DNA from: Sphingomonas sp. 8AM
Lineage (GTDB): Bacteria; Pseudomonadota; Alphaproteobacteria; Sphingomonadales; Sphingomonadaceae
NCBI RefSeq assembly: GCF_902506455.1
Contig: NZ_LR733844.1
Coordinates: forward strand, 1,006,863 to 1,070,862
Direction of reading: 5' to 3'
Length of the DNA: 64,000 bases
In this document: one piece after another, positions 1 to 8,344 of the stretch
Layout: the number at the start of each line of letters is the position of its first letter
How positions within the stretch are numbered: the stretch's first letter is position 1
Notes under the pieces: model-generated
What the model saw: the letters and a program-made list of their open reading frames with translations, nothing else
Told to the model about the DNA's origin: nothing
Databases searched by the model: none
Program-made: the position numbers and the translations under genes

Positions 1-933
1 ACGCGCGTCGGCGGCGGTGGTGGCGGGGGCGGCGGCGGTCGCCCGCAGCTGCCGCTCGGCGCGTCCGCGCGAACCCTGTGGCTGATCGGCGTCGGGTTGC
101 TGGTCGCGGTGTGGCTGTTGCTGACGTCCTTTCACCAGATCGGACCGCAGCAGCGCGGGGTCGTTACCTATTTCGGCAAATATTCGGGGATGCTGGAGCC
201 GGGCATCCGCGTCACCTTGCCCGCTCCGATCGTCAACGTGACGAAGGTCGACGTCGAGCAGGTGCGCACCGACGAATTCCCGCAGGACGGCGGGGAGACG
301 GTGCTGACCGGTGACCAGAACATCATCGACCTCGCCTACACGGTGCGCTGGCGCGTGTCGGACCCGCGCAATTACGTGTTCGAGATCAAGGATCCGCAGG
401 AAACCGTCCGTGCGACCGCCGAGAGCGCGATGCGTGCGGTGCTGGCCACCACGCGAATGAACGATGCGATCGGCGCGGGCCGCGGGCTGATCGAGGCGCG
501 CGTGACGCAGACGATGCAGCAGATCCTCGACAGCTATCAGACCGGGGTGCGCGTGCAGGGCGTGTCGATCAAGCAGGCATCGCCGCCCGCCGCGCTGGTC
601 GACGACTTCAACGCCGTCACCGCCGCGCAACAGGAAGCGGTCGGCAACCTCAACAACGCGCGCAGCTATTCGCAGCAGGTGATCGCGCGCGCGCAGGGCG
701 AGGCGTCGGCGTTCGACCAGGTCTATGCGCAATATCGCCTTGCCCCCGAGGTGACGCGCCGCCGCATGTATTATGAGACGATGGAGGCCGTGCTGGCCAA
801 GACCGACAAGACGATCGTCGAAACGCCGGGCGTGACCCCGTATCTGCCGCTCGATCGCGCCAAAAAGCTGGTCGAGCCGACGCAAGGCGCCTCGACCGCG
901 CCCGCGGCTCCCGCGCAGGGAGGGCAGCGCTGA
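1..933 (+). CDS. hflK: HflK, membrane protease modulator subunit (5' end outside window)
   Basis: The reading frame is open from base 1, so the N-terminus lies upstream. The visible part starts in a Gly-rich cytoplasmic tail, then has one membrane segment (about bases 79-130), then an SPFH/band-7 domain with typical signatures such as QQRGVVTYFGKY and a C-terminal Pro/Ala-rich tail. In the family, HflK and HflC form a large periplasm-facing cage around the FtsH protease and modulate turnover of membrane proteins. Its stop codon overlaps the hflC start (TGATG), so the two are translationally coupled. Apart from the missing start nothing looks broken. Confidence 0.93.
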   Translation, partial: TRVGGGGGGGGGGRPQLPLGASARTLWLIGVGLLVAVWLLLTSFHQIGPQQRGVVTYFGKYSGMLEPGIRVTLPAPIVNVTKVDVEQVRTDEFPQDGGETVLTGDQNIIDLAYTVRWRVSDPRNYVFEIKDPQETVRATAESAMRAVLATTRMNDAIGAGRGLIEARVTQTMQQILDSYQTGVRVQGVSIKQASPPAALVDDFNAVTAAQQEAVGNLNNARSYSQQVIARAQGEASAFDQVYAQYRLAPEVTRRRMYYETMEAVLAKTDKTIVETPGVTPYLPLDRAKKLVEPTQGASTAPAAPAQGGQR

Positions 934-1808
934 TGAACCAGTTGACGCGTAACCCGATCGCGATCGGGATGCTGGCGCTGGTGCTGGCGATTCTCGCCGC
1001 GGCGACCTTCGCGATCGTGCCCGAGACGCAGCAGGCGGTGGTCCTGCGGCTCAACAATCCGGTGCGGCTGGTCAACCAGTGGCAGCCGGGCCAGATGATC
1101 GGCAATACCGGCGCGGGCGTGATCGCGCGCGTGCCGTTCATCGACAAGATCGTGTGGGTCGACAAGCGCGTGCTCGACGCCGATCTCGACAACACGCTGG
1201 TGCTGTCGACCGATCAGCTGCGGCTCAACGTCGATGCCTATGCACGCTTCCGCATCGTCGATCCGCTCAAGGCGGTGACTTCGACCGGCAGCACCTCGAA
1301 CACCGAGGAGCGCGTCGCGGATCAATTGCGCCCGCTGCTCGGCACGGCGTTGCGCAACGAACTCGGCAAGGTGCCGTTCGCGGTGCTGCTCAGCCCGGAG
1401 CGCGGCGCGGTAATGGACGCGATCCAGAACTCGCTGCAAGGTTCTGCACGCCAGTACGGCGCGGAGATCGTCGACGTGCGAATCAAGCACGCCGATCTGC
1501 CTGAGGGCAGTCCGCTCGACAGTGCACTCCAGCGGATGCGCACCGCGCGTCAGCAGGAGGCGAACACGATTCGCGCGCAGGGGCAGAAGCAGGCGCAGAT
1601 CGTCCGCGCGGAGGCCGATGCGCAGGCCGCGCGCATCTATGCCGAGGCGTTCAGCAAAGATGCTGATTTCTATGACTTCTATCGCGCGATGCAGAGCTAT
1701 CGTCACACGTTCGGGGCGGATGGTGGTCAGCAGCCGGAAGGTTCGACCAATATCATCATGAGCCCGAACAATGGCTATCTTCGTGCGTTCGAGGGCGGCG
1801 GTCGTTAA
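933..1808 (+). CDS. hflC: HflC, membrane protease modulator subunit
   Basis: This 291-residue protein is the normal length for HflC. It has an N-terminal signal anchor (about residues 8-28, small and hydrophobic), then an SPFH domain with ETQQAVVLRL early on and the long alanine/glutamine-rich helical region (QQEANTIRAQGQKQAQIVRAEADAQA region) typical of stomatin-like proteins. It partners HflK in the cage that controls FtsH. The start ATG shares bases with the hflK stop, the usual hflKC arrangement. A DegP-type protease follows 100 bases downstream, so envelope quality-control genes are grouped here. Confidence 0.95.
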   Translation: MNQLTRNPIAIGMLALVLAILAAATFAIVPETQQAVVLRLNNPVRLVNQWQPGQMIGNTGAGVIARVPFIDKIVWVDKRVLDADLDNTLVLSTDQLRLNVDAYARFRIVDPLKAVTSTGSTSNTEERVADQLRPLLGTALRNELGKVPFAVLLSPERGAVMDAIQNSLQGSARQYGAEIVDVRIKHADLPEGSPLDSALQRMRTARQQEANTIRAQGQKQAQIVRAEADAQAARIYAEAFSKDADFYDFYRAMQSYRHTFGADGGQQPEGSTNIIMSPNNGYLRAFEGGGR

Positions 1809-1813
1809 TCGGT

Positions 1814-1849
1814 GATGAGTGCGGCGTTCATATTCAAACGCCGTTCATC
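1814..1849 (+). terminator. Weak hairpin after hflC
   Basis: An imperfect stem pairs GATGA with TCATC and GGCGTT (1823-1828) with AACGCC (1837-1842) around an 8-base loop. There is no T-run after it, so it could be an attenuating or mRNA-stabilising hairpin, and not a true Rho-independent terminator. It lies between hflC and the protease gene. Confidence 0.3.
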
Positions 1850-1908
1850 GCGATTGCCGCACAGGGTGCAATGTATTCATCACTTTCGGATCGGGTGACC
1901 AAGAGGAC

Positions 1909-3459
1909 ATGAAAACCGTGCGTTACGCTTACGCCCTGACCGGCGCCCTCCTGCTTGGCGGCACGGCCGCGTCGCTCGCGCTCCAGAACCCGGCCACCGC
2001 GCAGATCGCGCAGAACGAGCCGGGCGCGATCAGCGCCGCCGCGCCGCGCGCCGGCGCGCCGATGAGCTTCGCCGATATGGTCGCGAAGCTTCAGCCGGCG
2101 GTGGTCAACATTTCCACCACGCAGAAGGTGACCGTCCAGCAGCAGGCGAACCCGTTCGCCGGCACGCCGTTCGGCGACCTCTTCGGCCAGTTCGGCGGCG
2201 GCGGTGGCGGCGGCGGTGCTCCGGTCACGCGCGAAGGTCAGTCGCTGGGCTCGGGCTTCTTGATCTCGGCCGATGGCTATGTCGTCACCAACAACCACGT
2301 CATTGCGCCCGCGGCGAAGGGCGCGACGGTCGAGTCGATCACCGTCACGCTGCAGGATCGCAAGGAATATAAGGCGAAGCTGATCGGCCGCGATCCGACC
2401 TCGGATCTCGCGGTGCTCAAGATCACCTCGCCGACCCCGCTGCCGTTCGTGAAGCTGGGCGACTCGACGCGCGCCCGGGTCGGCGACTGGGTGGTGGCGA
2501 TCGGTCAGCCGTTCGGGCTCGGCGGCACCGTTACCGCGGGCATCGTCTCGGCAGTGCATCGTTCGACGGGCCAGCCGGGTCCGTTCGATACGTTCATCCA
2601 GACCGATGCCGCGATCAACCAGGGCAATTCGGGTGGCCCGATGTTCAACCTGAACGGTGAAGTGATCGGCATCAACAGCCAGATCTATTCGCAGTCGGGA
2701 GGCAACATCGGCATCGGCTTTGCCATTCCTGCAAGCGAGGCCAGGCCGATCCTCGCCACGCTGATGAAGGGCGAGGCGGTCAAGCGTGGTTATCTGGGTG
2801 TCGGCATCCAGCGCGTGAACGACGATATCGCGGGCGCTCTGGGTCTGCCCAAGGACCAGGGCGAGATCATCGGCCGCGTCGAGCCGGGCGGGCCCGGCGC
2901 GAAGGCCGGGCTGCGGTCGGGCGATGTGGTGATCGCGATCAACGGCGAGGCCGTGACGCCGGATCGCACGCTGTCGTCGCTGGTCGCCAACGCCGCGCCG
3001 GGCTCGTCGATCAAGCTGGATGTGATCCGCGACGGCAAGCGCCAGTCGCTGAACGCGGTGGTTGCGACGCGCCCGAGTGACGATCAGCTCGCTGCGATCA
3101 ACGGCGACAGCGATAGCGACGACGGATTGCCCGACGACGACAGCGGCGCGCAGGCGACGCCGGGATCGAGCTCGCTCGGCATCTCGGTCCAGCCGCTCAC
3201 CCCACAGATCGCGCGTTCGATCGGGGTCGACTCGACCGTGCAGGGCGTCGTCGTTGCGGGCGTCGATCCGTCGACCGACGCCGGGCAGAAGCTGAAGCGT
3301 GGCGACGTGATCTCGTCGGTCAATTCGCAGCCGGTGCGCACCGGGGCCGATGTCGCGCGGATCGTCGCGGCGGCCAAGGCGGCCGGTCGTCCGTCGGTGC
3401 TGCTCAACCTGACCCGCGGTCGCCAGGCCAGCGGCTTCATCGCGGTGAAGATCAAGTAA
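1909..3459 (+). CDS. degP: DegP/HtrA-type periplasmic serine endoprotease
   Basis: This is a 516-residue Do-family protease/chaperone for misfolded envelope proteins. From ATG 1909 the first 32 residues form a signal peptide ending near ATAQ. The trypsin-like domain carries the triad His130 (TNNHV), Asp166 (TSDLAVLK) and Ser241 (NQGNSGGP). A Gly-rich loop with eight consecutive glycines sits at about residues 96-103, in the LA-loop region. Two PDZ domains follow (about 300-385 and 425-510), separated by an acidic linker. An in-frame start at 1819 would put 30 residues ahead of the signal peptide, whereas AGAGGA lies just before ATG 1909, so the latter is preferred. A strong terminator follows the gene. 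Confidence 0.94.
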   Translation: MKTVRYAYALTGALLLGGTAASLALQNPATAQIAQNEPGAISAAAPRAGAPMSFADMVAKLQPAVVNISTTQKVTVQQQANPFAGTPFGDLFGQFGGGGGGGGAPVTREGQSLGSGFLISADGYVVTNNHVIAPAAKGATVESITVTLQDRKEYKAKLIGRDPTSDLAVLKITSPTPLPFVKLGDSTRARVGDWVVAIGQPFGLGGTVTAGIVSAVHRSTGQPGPFDTFIQTDAAINQGNSGGPMFNLNGEVIGINSQIYSQSGGNIGIGFAIPASEARPILATLMKGEAVKRGYLGVGIQRVNDDIAGALGLPKDQGEIIGRVEPGGPGAKAGLRSGDVVIAINGEAVTPDRTLSSLVANAAPGSSIKLDVIRDGKRQSLNAVVATRPSDDQLAAINGDSDSDDGLPDDDSGAQATPGSSSLGISVQPLTPQIARSIGVDSTVQGVVVAGVDPSTDAGQKLKRGDVISSVNSQPVRTGADVARIVAAAKAAGRPSVLLNLTRGRQASGFIAVKIK

Positions 3460-3481
3460 GCGGGACCAACCTGCGCTAGTC

Positions 3482-3519
3482 AAAAGGGTCGTCGCATCGC
3501 ATGATGCGGCGGCCCTTTT
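3482..3519 (+). terminator. Rho-independent terminator after degP
   Basis: A 17-bp stem begins AAAAGGG and ends CCCTTTT, with two G-U pairs, a 4-base loop and terminal T residues. It is nearly symmetrical, so it could work in either direction, and it separates the protease gene from the ATPase gene. Confidence 0.8.
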
Positions 3520-3535
3520 GCTTGGGAGAGAGAGC

Positions 3536-5173
3536 GTGGCGGACGGCGGCAGCATATTGATCGGCGCAGGCGAAGGCGGGGCCGATCCGCAGCGGCTCGA
3601 GCTGGCGCGCGCCAACCGCCACGGGTTGATCGCGGGCGCGACCGGCACCGGCAAGACCGTGACCTTGCAGGGGATCGTCGAAGGTTTCTCTAACGCCGGG
3701 GTCGCGTGCTTCCTCGCCGACGTGAAAGGCGATCTGTCGGGTCTGGCAATGCCCGGCGCGGCGACCGCCAGGACGCACGCCGCCTTTGCCGCGCGCGCCG
3801 CGGAGATCGGGGCGACCGACTGGAAGTATGCCGACACACCCGTGCAATTCTGGGACCTGTTCGGCGAACAGGGCCATCCGGTCCGGACCACGATCAGCGA
3901 GATGGGGCCGCTGCTGCTCGCGCGGCTGATGGGGCTGAACGCGGTGCAGGAAGGCGTGCTGACGATCGCCTTCCATGTCGCCGACGCGGAAGGGCTGTTG
4001 CTGCTCGACCTCGACGATCTGCAGGCGATGCTCGCGCATTGCGCCGAGCGCGCCGAGGAACTCACTACCCGCTACGGCAATGTCTCGAAGCAATCCGTCG
4101 GCGCGATCCAGCGCGTGCTGCTGCAATTGCGCGCGCAGGGTGCCGAGCATTTCTTCGGCGAGCCGGCGCTGGCGCTCACCGATCTGTTCGGCACCGACGA
4201 CAAGGGACGCGGGCTGGTCAACATCCTCGCCGCCGACAAATTGATGGCCTCGCCGCAGCTCTATTCGACGTTCCTGCTGTGGCTGCTCGGCGAGATGTTC
4301 GAGTTCCTCCCGGAGATCGGTGACGCCGACAAGCCGAAATTGTGCTTCTTCTTCGACGAGGCGCATCTGCTGTTCGACGAAGCGCCGCCGGCGTTGATGG
4401 ACCGGATCGAGCAGGTCGTACGACTGATCCGCTCCAAAGGCGTCGGGGTCTATTTCATCACCCAGAACCCGATCGACGTGCCCGACAGCGTCGCCGGGCA
4501 GCTCGGCAACCGCGTCCAGCACAAGCTGAACGCCTTCACTCCGCGTGATCGCAAGGCGGTGCAGGCCGCCGCCGAGACGTTCCGCGCCAACCCCGGCGTC
4601 GACGTCGCGACCGCGATCACCGAGCTGCGGACCGGCGAGGCGCTGGTGTCGCTCCTCCAGCCCGATGGTGCGCCGTCGCCGGTGCAGCGCACGCTGATCC
4701 GTCCGCCGTCGAGTCGCGTCGGCCCGGTCACGCCCGACGAGCGCCGCGTGCTGATCCAGACCGATGCGATCGGCACGAAATACGACACATTGGTCGATCG
4801 TGAATCGGCGGAGGAACTGCTCAGCGCCAAGACGCAGGAGGCGGCCGCGGCTGCTGCCGCCGCGCGCGCGGCGACCGATGCCGAGAAGGCGGCGGCGATG
4901 CAGGCGAAGGAGGATGCGCGCACGGCGCGCGAGGCGGATCGTGTCGCACGCGAGGAAGAGCGTGCGCGCCGTGTCACCGAACGCGACGCGGCGAACGATC
5001 CATGGAACCGCGCGATGACCTCCGCCTCGCGGTCGGCGTCGTCGGCGGTCGGGCGCGCGGTGGCGAACGAGGTGACCAAGGCGGTATTCGGCGGCTCGCG
5101 GCGCGGGAGCAGCGGCGGCGGTTTGCTGGGGCAGGTGGTGCGCGGCGTCCTCGGCGGGCTGATGCGCCGGTAG
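3536..5173 (+). CDS. HerA-like P-loop ATPase, DUF853 (YjgR-type)
   Basis: This 545-residue protein belongs to the FtsK/HerA superfamily branch annotated DUF853. A Walker A motif GATGTGKT lies at about residues 34-41 and a Walker B DEAH at about 274-277 after a run of hydrophobic residues (CFFFDEAHLLF). The C-terminal third has a charged alanine-rich coiled-coil (about residues 430-480) and a Gly/Ser-rich end. The GTG at 3536 is chosen because GGGAGAGAGA lies just upstream; an upstream TTG at 3518 overlaps the terminator. The biological role of YjgR-type ATPases is not established, and no NurA-like nuclease partner is adjacent. Confidence 0.88.
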   Translation: MADGGSILIGAGEGGADPQRLELARANRHGLIAGATGTGKTVTLQGIVEGFSNAGVACFLADVKGDLSGLAMPGAATARTHAAFAARAAEIGATDWKYADTPVQFWDLFGEQGHPVRTTISEMGPLLLARLMGLNAVQEGVLTIAFHVADAEGLLLLDLDDLQAMLAHCAERAEELTTRYGNVSKQSVGAIQRVLLQLRAQGAEHFFGEPALALTDLFGTDDKGRGLVNILAADKLMASPQLYSTFLLWLLGEMFEFLPEIGDADKPKLCFFFDEAHLLFDEAPPALMDRIEQVVRLIRSKGVGVYFITQNPIDVPDSVAGQLGNRVQHKLNAFTPRDRKAVQAAAETFRANPGVDVATAITELRTGEALVSLLQPDGAPSPVQRTLIRPPSSRVGPVTPDERRVLIQTDAIGTKYDTLVDRESAEELLSAKTQEAAAAAAAARAATDAEKAAAMQAKEDARTAREADRVAREEERARRVTERDAANDPWNRAMTSASRSASSAVGRAVANEVTKAVFGGSRRGSSGGGLLGQVVRGVLGGLMRR

Positions 5174-5184
5174 GGCGTTTCTGC

Positions 5185-5270
5185 CGTCATCCCGGACTTG
5201 ATCCGGGATCCCGCTTTTACACCGGTCGCGAAGAAGCGGGGCCCCGGATCAGGTTCCGGGCGACGATAAT
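5185..5270. repeat. Dispersed palindromic repeat, family 1
   Basis: An imperfect palindrome opens with CGTCATCCCGGACTTGATCC and closes with the complementary GATCAGGTTCCGGGCGACG. A CCGCTT/AAGCGG inner pair surrounds a short loop. Related copies lie at 6094-6180, 14541-14625 (degenerate), 17952-17990 (half), 26831-26860 (half) and 45513-45598. Confidence 0.75.
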
Positions 5271-5284
5271 GGGACAGCCATGGT

Positions 5285-5361
5285 CGTCATTGCGAGCGTA
5301 GCGAAGCAATCCAGAGCGTCCTGATCCGGCCCTGGATTGCTTCGCTGCGCTCGCAATGACG
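5285..5361. repeat. Dispersed palindromic repeat, family 2
   Basis: A 77-bp near-perfect palindrome has arms CGTCATTGCGAGCGTAGCGA and its complement, with an inner GCAATCCAG/CTGGATTGC pair. Full copies recur at 29491-29566 and 54308-54384, with halves at 23522-23553 and 43564-43596. Confidence 0.8.
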
Positions 5362-5409
5362 GGACGAGCGACCGTGACCGCCCGCGCATTTTCGGCTAAA
5401 GCGGCGCGC

Positions 5410-6075
5410 ATGACGACCGACTACGACCGCCCGCTGCTCACCCCGCCCGACGGGCAGAAGAAAGTGCTGCTTCATTCCTGTTGCGCGCCGTGCTCCGGCG
5501 AGGTGATGGAGGCGATGACCGCGAGCGGGATCGACTATACGATCTTCTTCTACAATCCGAACATCCATCCCAAGGAAGAATATATCCTTCGCAAGGAGGA
5601 GAATATCCGCTTCGCCGAGAAGCACGACATCCCGTTCGTCGATGCCGATTACGACACGGTCAACTGGTTCAAGCGCGCACGCGGGATGGAGTTCGAGCCC
5701 GAGCGCGGGCTGCGCTGCACGATGTGCTTCGACATGCGCTTCGAGCGCACCGCGCTCTACGCATACGAGAATGGCTTCCCGGTCATCACCTCGTCGCTCG
5801 GCATCTCGCGCTGGAAGAACATGGCGCAGATCAACGACTGCGGTGAGCGCGCCGCAGCGCATTATCCGGATATCGCCTATTGGACGTTCAACTGGCGCAA
5901 GGGCGGCGGCGCGGCGCGGATGATCGAGATCTCCAAGCGCGAGCATTTCTACCAGCAGGAATATTGCGGCTGCGTCTATTCGCTGCGCGACACCAATGCG
6001 CATCGCGTGTCGCAGGGACGCGAGGAAATCCGCATGGGTGAGCTGTATTACGGCGAGGAGACGAAGGCGGAGTAG
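5410..6075 (+). CDS. queH: QueH, epoxyqueuosine reductase
   Basis: This 221-residue protein matches the QueH (formerly DUF208) family, which reduces epoxyqueuosine to queuosine in tRNA and replaces cobalamin-dependent QueG. Family cysteines are visible: HSCCAPC (Cys24, Cys25, Cys28), RCTMCFDMR, and YCGC near the C-terminus, which together would bind iron-sulfur and a second metal. ATG 5410 is chosen because an in-frame start at 5356 lies in the adjacent repeat. A YhhQ-type queuosine-precursor transporter is encoded at 47291-47977, supporting a working queuosine pathway. Confidence 0.92.
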   Translation: MTTDYDRPLLTPPDGQKKVLLHSCCAPCSGEVMEAMTASGIDYTIFFYNPNIHPKEEYILRKEENIRFAEKHDIPFVDADYDTVNWFKRARGMEFEPERGLRCTMCFDMRFERTALYAYENGFPVITSSLGISRWKNMAQINDCGERAAAHYPDIAYWTFNWRKGGGAARMIEISKREHFYQQEYCGCVYSLRDTNAHRVSQGREEIRMGELYYGEETKAE

Positions 6076-6093
6076 GGGCGGCCTGAATCCTTC

Positions 6094-6180
6094 CGTCATC
6101 CCGGACGTGGTAGGGGATCCTGCTTCTTATTCCGACCGTAGAGAAGGAGCGGGGCCCCGGATCAAGGCCGGGGCGACGAA
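6094..6180. repeat. Dispersed palindromic repeat, family 1
   Basis: This copy lies between the convergent queH and histidine-kinase genes. It runs from CGTCATCCCGGACGTGG to GGCCGGGGCGACGAA, with an inner GATCC/GGATC pair, so the stem is imperfect. Confidence 0.7.
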
Positions 6181-6202
6181 CAAGGGCAGGGCCGGGATCA
6201 CT

Positions 6203-7540
6203 TCACCCCGCTACCGGCACCGCAAACGTCGCGCGCAATCCCGGACGGGCGTCGTCCAGTGACAGCGTGCCGCCGTGCATCCGCGCAACCGCCTCGACCA
6301 GCGGCAGTCCCAGCCCGTGACCGGGATTGTGTCGGCTCGCATCCAATCGGCCGAAGCGGCGCAGGGCGGTGGCGCGTTCCTCCGCCGGAATGCCGGGCCC
6401 GTCGTCTGCGACCGACAGCAGCAGCTGCGCCCCCGTTCCCGCCCCCGTTCCTGCCCGCGTCACCGACACCGTCACGCGCGACCCGGGCGGGCTGTGCGTC
6501 AGCGCGTTGCCGACCAGATTGAGCGCCGCCTGCGTCAGCAACTGGCGATCGCCCTCGATCACGCCCCCCTCCAGCGGCCCGATCGTCAGAACGTGTCCGC
6601 TGTCCGCCGCCGTCGCCGCCAGCGTCTCGGTCACATCACTCGCCACCGCCGCGAGCATCACGGGCTGGAACGCCGTCCGCCGCTCGCCGCCCTCGACCTC
6701 GGAGATGCGCAGGATTGCCGAGAACATTGCCAGCAGCTCGTCGCATTGCTCCAGCGTCGCTTCCAGCTCGGGGGTCGGCGTCTCGGCGACGATCAGCGCC
6801 AGCCGGCTGCGCAGTCGCGCCAGCGGGGTGCGCAGGTCGTGCGCGACATCGCCGCCGACATGCCGCAGGCTCTCGACCAGCGCCGCGATGCGGTCGAGCA
6901 TCCGGTTGAAGGTCGCCGCCTGTCCCGCGAACGCGCCGCTGCCCGGCTCCACGGGCACGCGCTGCGTCAGGTCGCCGTCGATGATCGCCTCGGCGGTGCG
7001 GCGCAATTCGCCGATCCGTCGCCGCACGATCGTGCTGAACGATACCGCGCCGGCCACGACGATGACGACGATCAGCCCGAAGCCGAGCGCATAACTGCGC
7101 AGCCACACCGCCGCGAACCCCTCGACCGGCTCGGTTTCGACCAAAGTCACCAGCTGCAACCCGCCGCCCGCGTCGCGACGCTGCATCCGGAACGTCGCGG
7201 TACCGGGCAGCACGCTGTCGGCCAGCGTCGAGAAGCCGCGCGGCACCGGGCCGGACACCGTCACGTTGCCGCCCAGTCGCTTGCCGCGCGCGTCGACCAG
7301 CTCGAATCCCAGGTCGCCGGTTTCGCGCTGCGTCGACAGCGCCGATATCCGCGCGAGGATCGCGCCGGCGTTGCCGCGCAGCGACTCGTCGAGCAGGGCG
7401 CGGCTCACCTCGTCGAGGCGACGGTCGACCAGTGTCTCGATCGTGTGCCGCGACGCCGAATAGCTGGCATAGCCGGTCAGCGCGGTCGCGGCACCGAAGG
7501 CGCCGAGGAACAGCGCGGTCAGCCGCCCGAGCGACCCCAT
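6203..7540 (-). CDS. OmpR-pair sensor histidine kinase
   Basis: This 445-residue membrane kinase has a first membrane segment at about residues 5-27, a periplasmic sensor of about 120 residues, a second segment at about 150-172, a HAMP domain, a HisKA dimerisation helix with the phospho-acceptor His234 in DVAHDLRTPL, and a HATPase domain with N box (NLVGNALTHSP) and DDGPGIP. The start at 7540 lies one base from the response-regulator stop; starting at 7567 would add nine residues inside that gene. The sensor resembles QseC/PfeS-like kinases, but the signal cannot be read from sequence. Confidence 0.9.
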   Translation of the reverse strand: MGSLGRLTALFLGAFGAATALTGYASYSASRHTIETLVDRRLDEVSRALLDESLRGNAGAILARISALSTQRETGDLGFELVDARGKRLGGNVTVSGPVPRGFSTLADSVLPGTATFRMQRRDAGGGLQLVTLVETEPVEGFAAVWLRSYALGFGLIVVIVVAGAVSFSTIVRRRIGELRRTAEAIIDGDLTQRVPVEPGSGAFAGQAATFNRMLDRIAALVESLRHVGGDVAHDLRTPLARLRSRLALIVAETPTPELEATLEQCDELLAMFSAILRISEVEGGERRTAFQPVMLAAVASDVTETLAATAADSGHVLTIGPLEGGVIEGDRQLLTQAALNLVGNALTHSPPGSRVTVSVTRAGTGAGTGAQLLLSVADDGPGIPAEERATALRRFGRLDASRHNPGHGLGLPLVEAVARMHGGTLSLDDARPGLRATFAVPVAG

Positions 7541-7541
7541 G

Positions 7542-8219
7542 TCACGCGCGCAGCATGTAACCGACACCGCGCTTGGTCGCGATCGGATCGTCGCCGCCGT
7601 TCGCGGTCAGCTTGCGACGTAGCAGCCGCACCTGCGCATCGACGATGTTGGTGCCCGGCTCGAAATCATAGCCCCACACGCGTTCGATCAGCATCGCGCG
7701 GGTCAGGTAGCTGCCGGCGTGTCGGACCAGCTCGGCCAGCAGCCCGAATTCGAGCCGCGTCAGGTCGAGCGGCTGGTCGGCGCGCCACGCGCGGTGCTGG
7801 CCGGGGCTGATGACGATGTCGCCGGCGCGCAACATGTCGGCATCGCCGGCGGCGGTCCAGCCGCGCGCACGCAACAGGGCGTTCAGTCGCGCCTCGATCT
7901 CGGCGGCAGGCGTCGGCTTGACGCAATAATCGTCCGCGCCCGCGGTCAGCCCGCCGATCTTCTCGGTCGAGCGCCCCAGCGCCGACAGCATCAGCACCGG
8001 CAGATTGTGTCCGGCGTCGCGCAGCCGCTCGACCACCGTGACGCCGTTCAGCTGCGGCAGCATCGAATCGAGGATCATCGCATCGAAGGCATCGCGCTCG
8101 ATCGCGGTCAATGCGCTGGGCCCCGTTTCGGCAATCGTGATGTCATGATCGCGCTGCGCCAGTTCGGCCTTGAGCGCGGCGGCATATTCGACGTCGTCTT
8201 CGACGATCAGCAGCTTCAT
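7542..8219 (-). CDS. OmpR/PhoB-family response regulator
   Basis: This is a 225-residue DNA-binding response regulator. The receiver domain has the acidic pocket Glu7-Asp8-Asp9, phospho-acceptor Asp51 (MILDSMLPQ) and Lys101 (VKP). The C-terminal winged helix contains the LTRLEFGLLAELVRHAG and RVWGYDFEPGTNIVDAQVR signatures of the OmpR class. It is the first gene of a two-gene operon with the kinase, one base apart. Start ATG 8219 is the conserved MKLLIVEDD start. A 125-base gap separates it from the divergent PAS kinase gene. Confidence 0.94.
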   Translation of the reverse strand: MKLLIVEDDVEYAAALKAELAQRDHDITIAETGPSALTAIERDAFDAMILDSMLPQLNGVTVVERLRDAGHNLPVLMLSALGRSTEKIGGLTAGADDYCVKPTPAAEIEARLNALLRARGWTAAGDADMLRAGDIVISPGQHRAWRADQPLDLTRLEFGLLAELVRHAGSYLTRAMLIERVWGYDFEPGTNIVDAQVRLLRRKLTANGGDDPIATKRGVGYMLRA

Positions 8220-8344
8220 GATCGGGGTTCGCCACGTTGATGACCAGACGCCGACACTATCCGATCGGCGCACGCACTGCTATCATGCTTGCGGCGCCAA
8301 GGGCTTATCTTGCCAAAGTTTAATGTTCGCGCTGTGCTGACGGG

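Noticed and set aside
1834..4065. 743-codon minus-strand frame opposite degP and the ATPase
   Set aside because: It crosses two real genes and a terminator, and the translation is Arg/Ser-rich without domains, a typical shadow in high-GC DNA.
6275..7810. 511-codon plus-strand frame opposite the two-component genes
   Set aside because: The complementary strand encodes a full histidine kinase and response regulator, so this frame is a shadow.
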